From positions 124,001 to 188,000 of the forward strand of contig NZ_JACMYC010000004.1 of the NCBI RefSeq assembly GCF_014266025.1: DNA of 64,000 nt, read 5' to 3'. A model generated the notes under the pieces. It had not been told where the DNA came from, searched no databases, and saw nothing but the letters and a program-made list of their open reading frames with translations. This document shows positions 63,852 through 64,000 of the stretch, one piece after another. Source of the DNA: Nocardioides deserti (GTDB taxonomy: Bacteria; Actinomycetota; Actinomycetes; Propionibacteriales; Nocardioidaceae). A program made the position numbers and the translations under genes. Position 1 is the stretch's first letter, and every line of letters starts with the position of its first letter.

Positions 63852-64000
63852 GTGGCCCGCTTCGTCGACATCCATCCCGACAACCCGCAGCCGCGCCTGC
63901 TCCAGCAGGTGGTCGCGGCGCTGCACGACGACGCGCTGATCGCCTACCCGACCGACTCCGGCTACGCGCTGGGCTGCCGGGTCGGCAACCGGGAGGGGCG
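63852..64000 (+). CDS. Sua5/YciO/YrdC-family protein (5' part only)
   Basis: About 49 codons before the right edge: MARFVDIHPDNPQPRLLQQV, then LIAYPTDSGYALGCRVGN. The IHPDNPQ opening and YPTDSGYALGC (the nucleotide/threonine-site P-T-D-[ST]-x-Y-[AG]-L pattern) match the YciO branch of the threonylcarbamoyl-AMP synthase superfamily. Truncated by the window, so activity residues further on cannot be judged. Confidence 0.8.
   Translation, partial: MARFVDIHPDNPQPRLLQQVVAALHDDALIAYPTDSGYALGCRVGNREG

Overview
The window is very GC-rich, uses GTG starts freely, and packs genes with 4-bp GTGA/ATGA overlaps. It carries mycothiol metabolism (mca) and a backbone order (metB, greA, DUF4307, mca, hemolysin III, Z-prenyl synthase, phoH, fum, glpX, xseB/xseA, ispH) that, as I recall it, is also found in Mycobacterium tuberculosis around Rv1079-Rv1110. 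This points to an actinobacterial chromosome, most likely a Nocardioides-like member of the Nocardioidaceae. No rRNA, tRNA, CRISPR array, integrase or transposase was recognised.

Layout. 1-9.5 kb: two tandem secreted paralogs coupled to a DUF2695 gene, a BtuF-like binding protein, a DUF3068 membrane protein, a TauE/SafE exporter, YigZ, VOC, ABC1 kinase, GlsB-like, GNAT and SRPBCC genes. 9.5-18.8 kb: a compact accessory island bounded on both sides by copies of the msrA 3' end. It holds a Cthe_2159-type surface lipoprotein, a small Ca-loop membrane protein, a VTC polyphosphate-polymerase-like protein, a DUF4956 membrane protein, an HtrA-like protease, an OmpR-type two-component system and a DUF3500 lipoprotein. 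Each of its five transcription units is preceded by the same direct repeat, CACAG-N6-CACAG with an 11-bp period. This looks like the operator of the island's own response regulator and is the most interesting signal here.

18.8-30.5 kb: msrA, metB, an AI-2E-type permease, ilvA, greA, DUF4307, mca, three tandem secreted endonuclease/exonuclease/phosphatase paralogs, a methyltransferase, a CAP-domain gene whose signal sequence is out of frame, and thioredoxin. 30.6-35.3 kb: a sugar ABC importer without its own ATPase, with a LacI regulator and two LacI-type operators. 35.3-44.2 kb: hemolysin III, prenyl synthase, PhoH2, a transglycosylase-like protein, and both a class II and a class I fumarase. 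44.3-54.6 kb: a Pot-type importer, a DUF1707 protein, a second complete sugar importer, and a divergent orphan sugar-importer ATPase that could energise the 30.8 kb system.

54.7-64 kb: two alpha/beta hydrolases, glpX, a molybdate operon (HTH-Mop regulator, modA, modB, modC), DUF4245, xseB/xseA, ispH, and a Sua5/YciO-family gene cut by the right edge. Many genes start 6-8 nt after a TANNNT-like hexamer with no Shine-Dalgarno sequence, which suggests widespread leaderless transcription.
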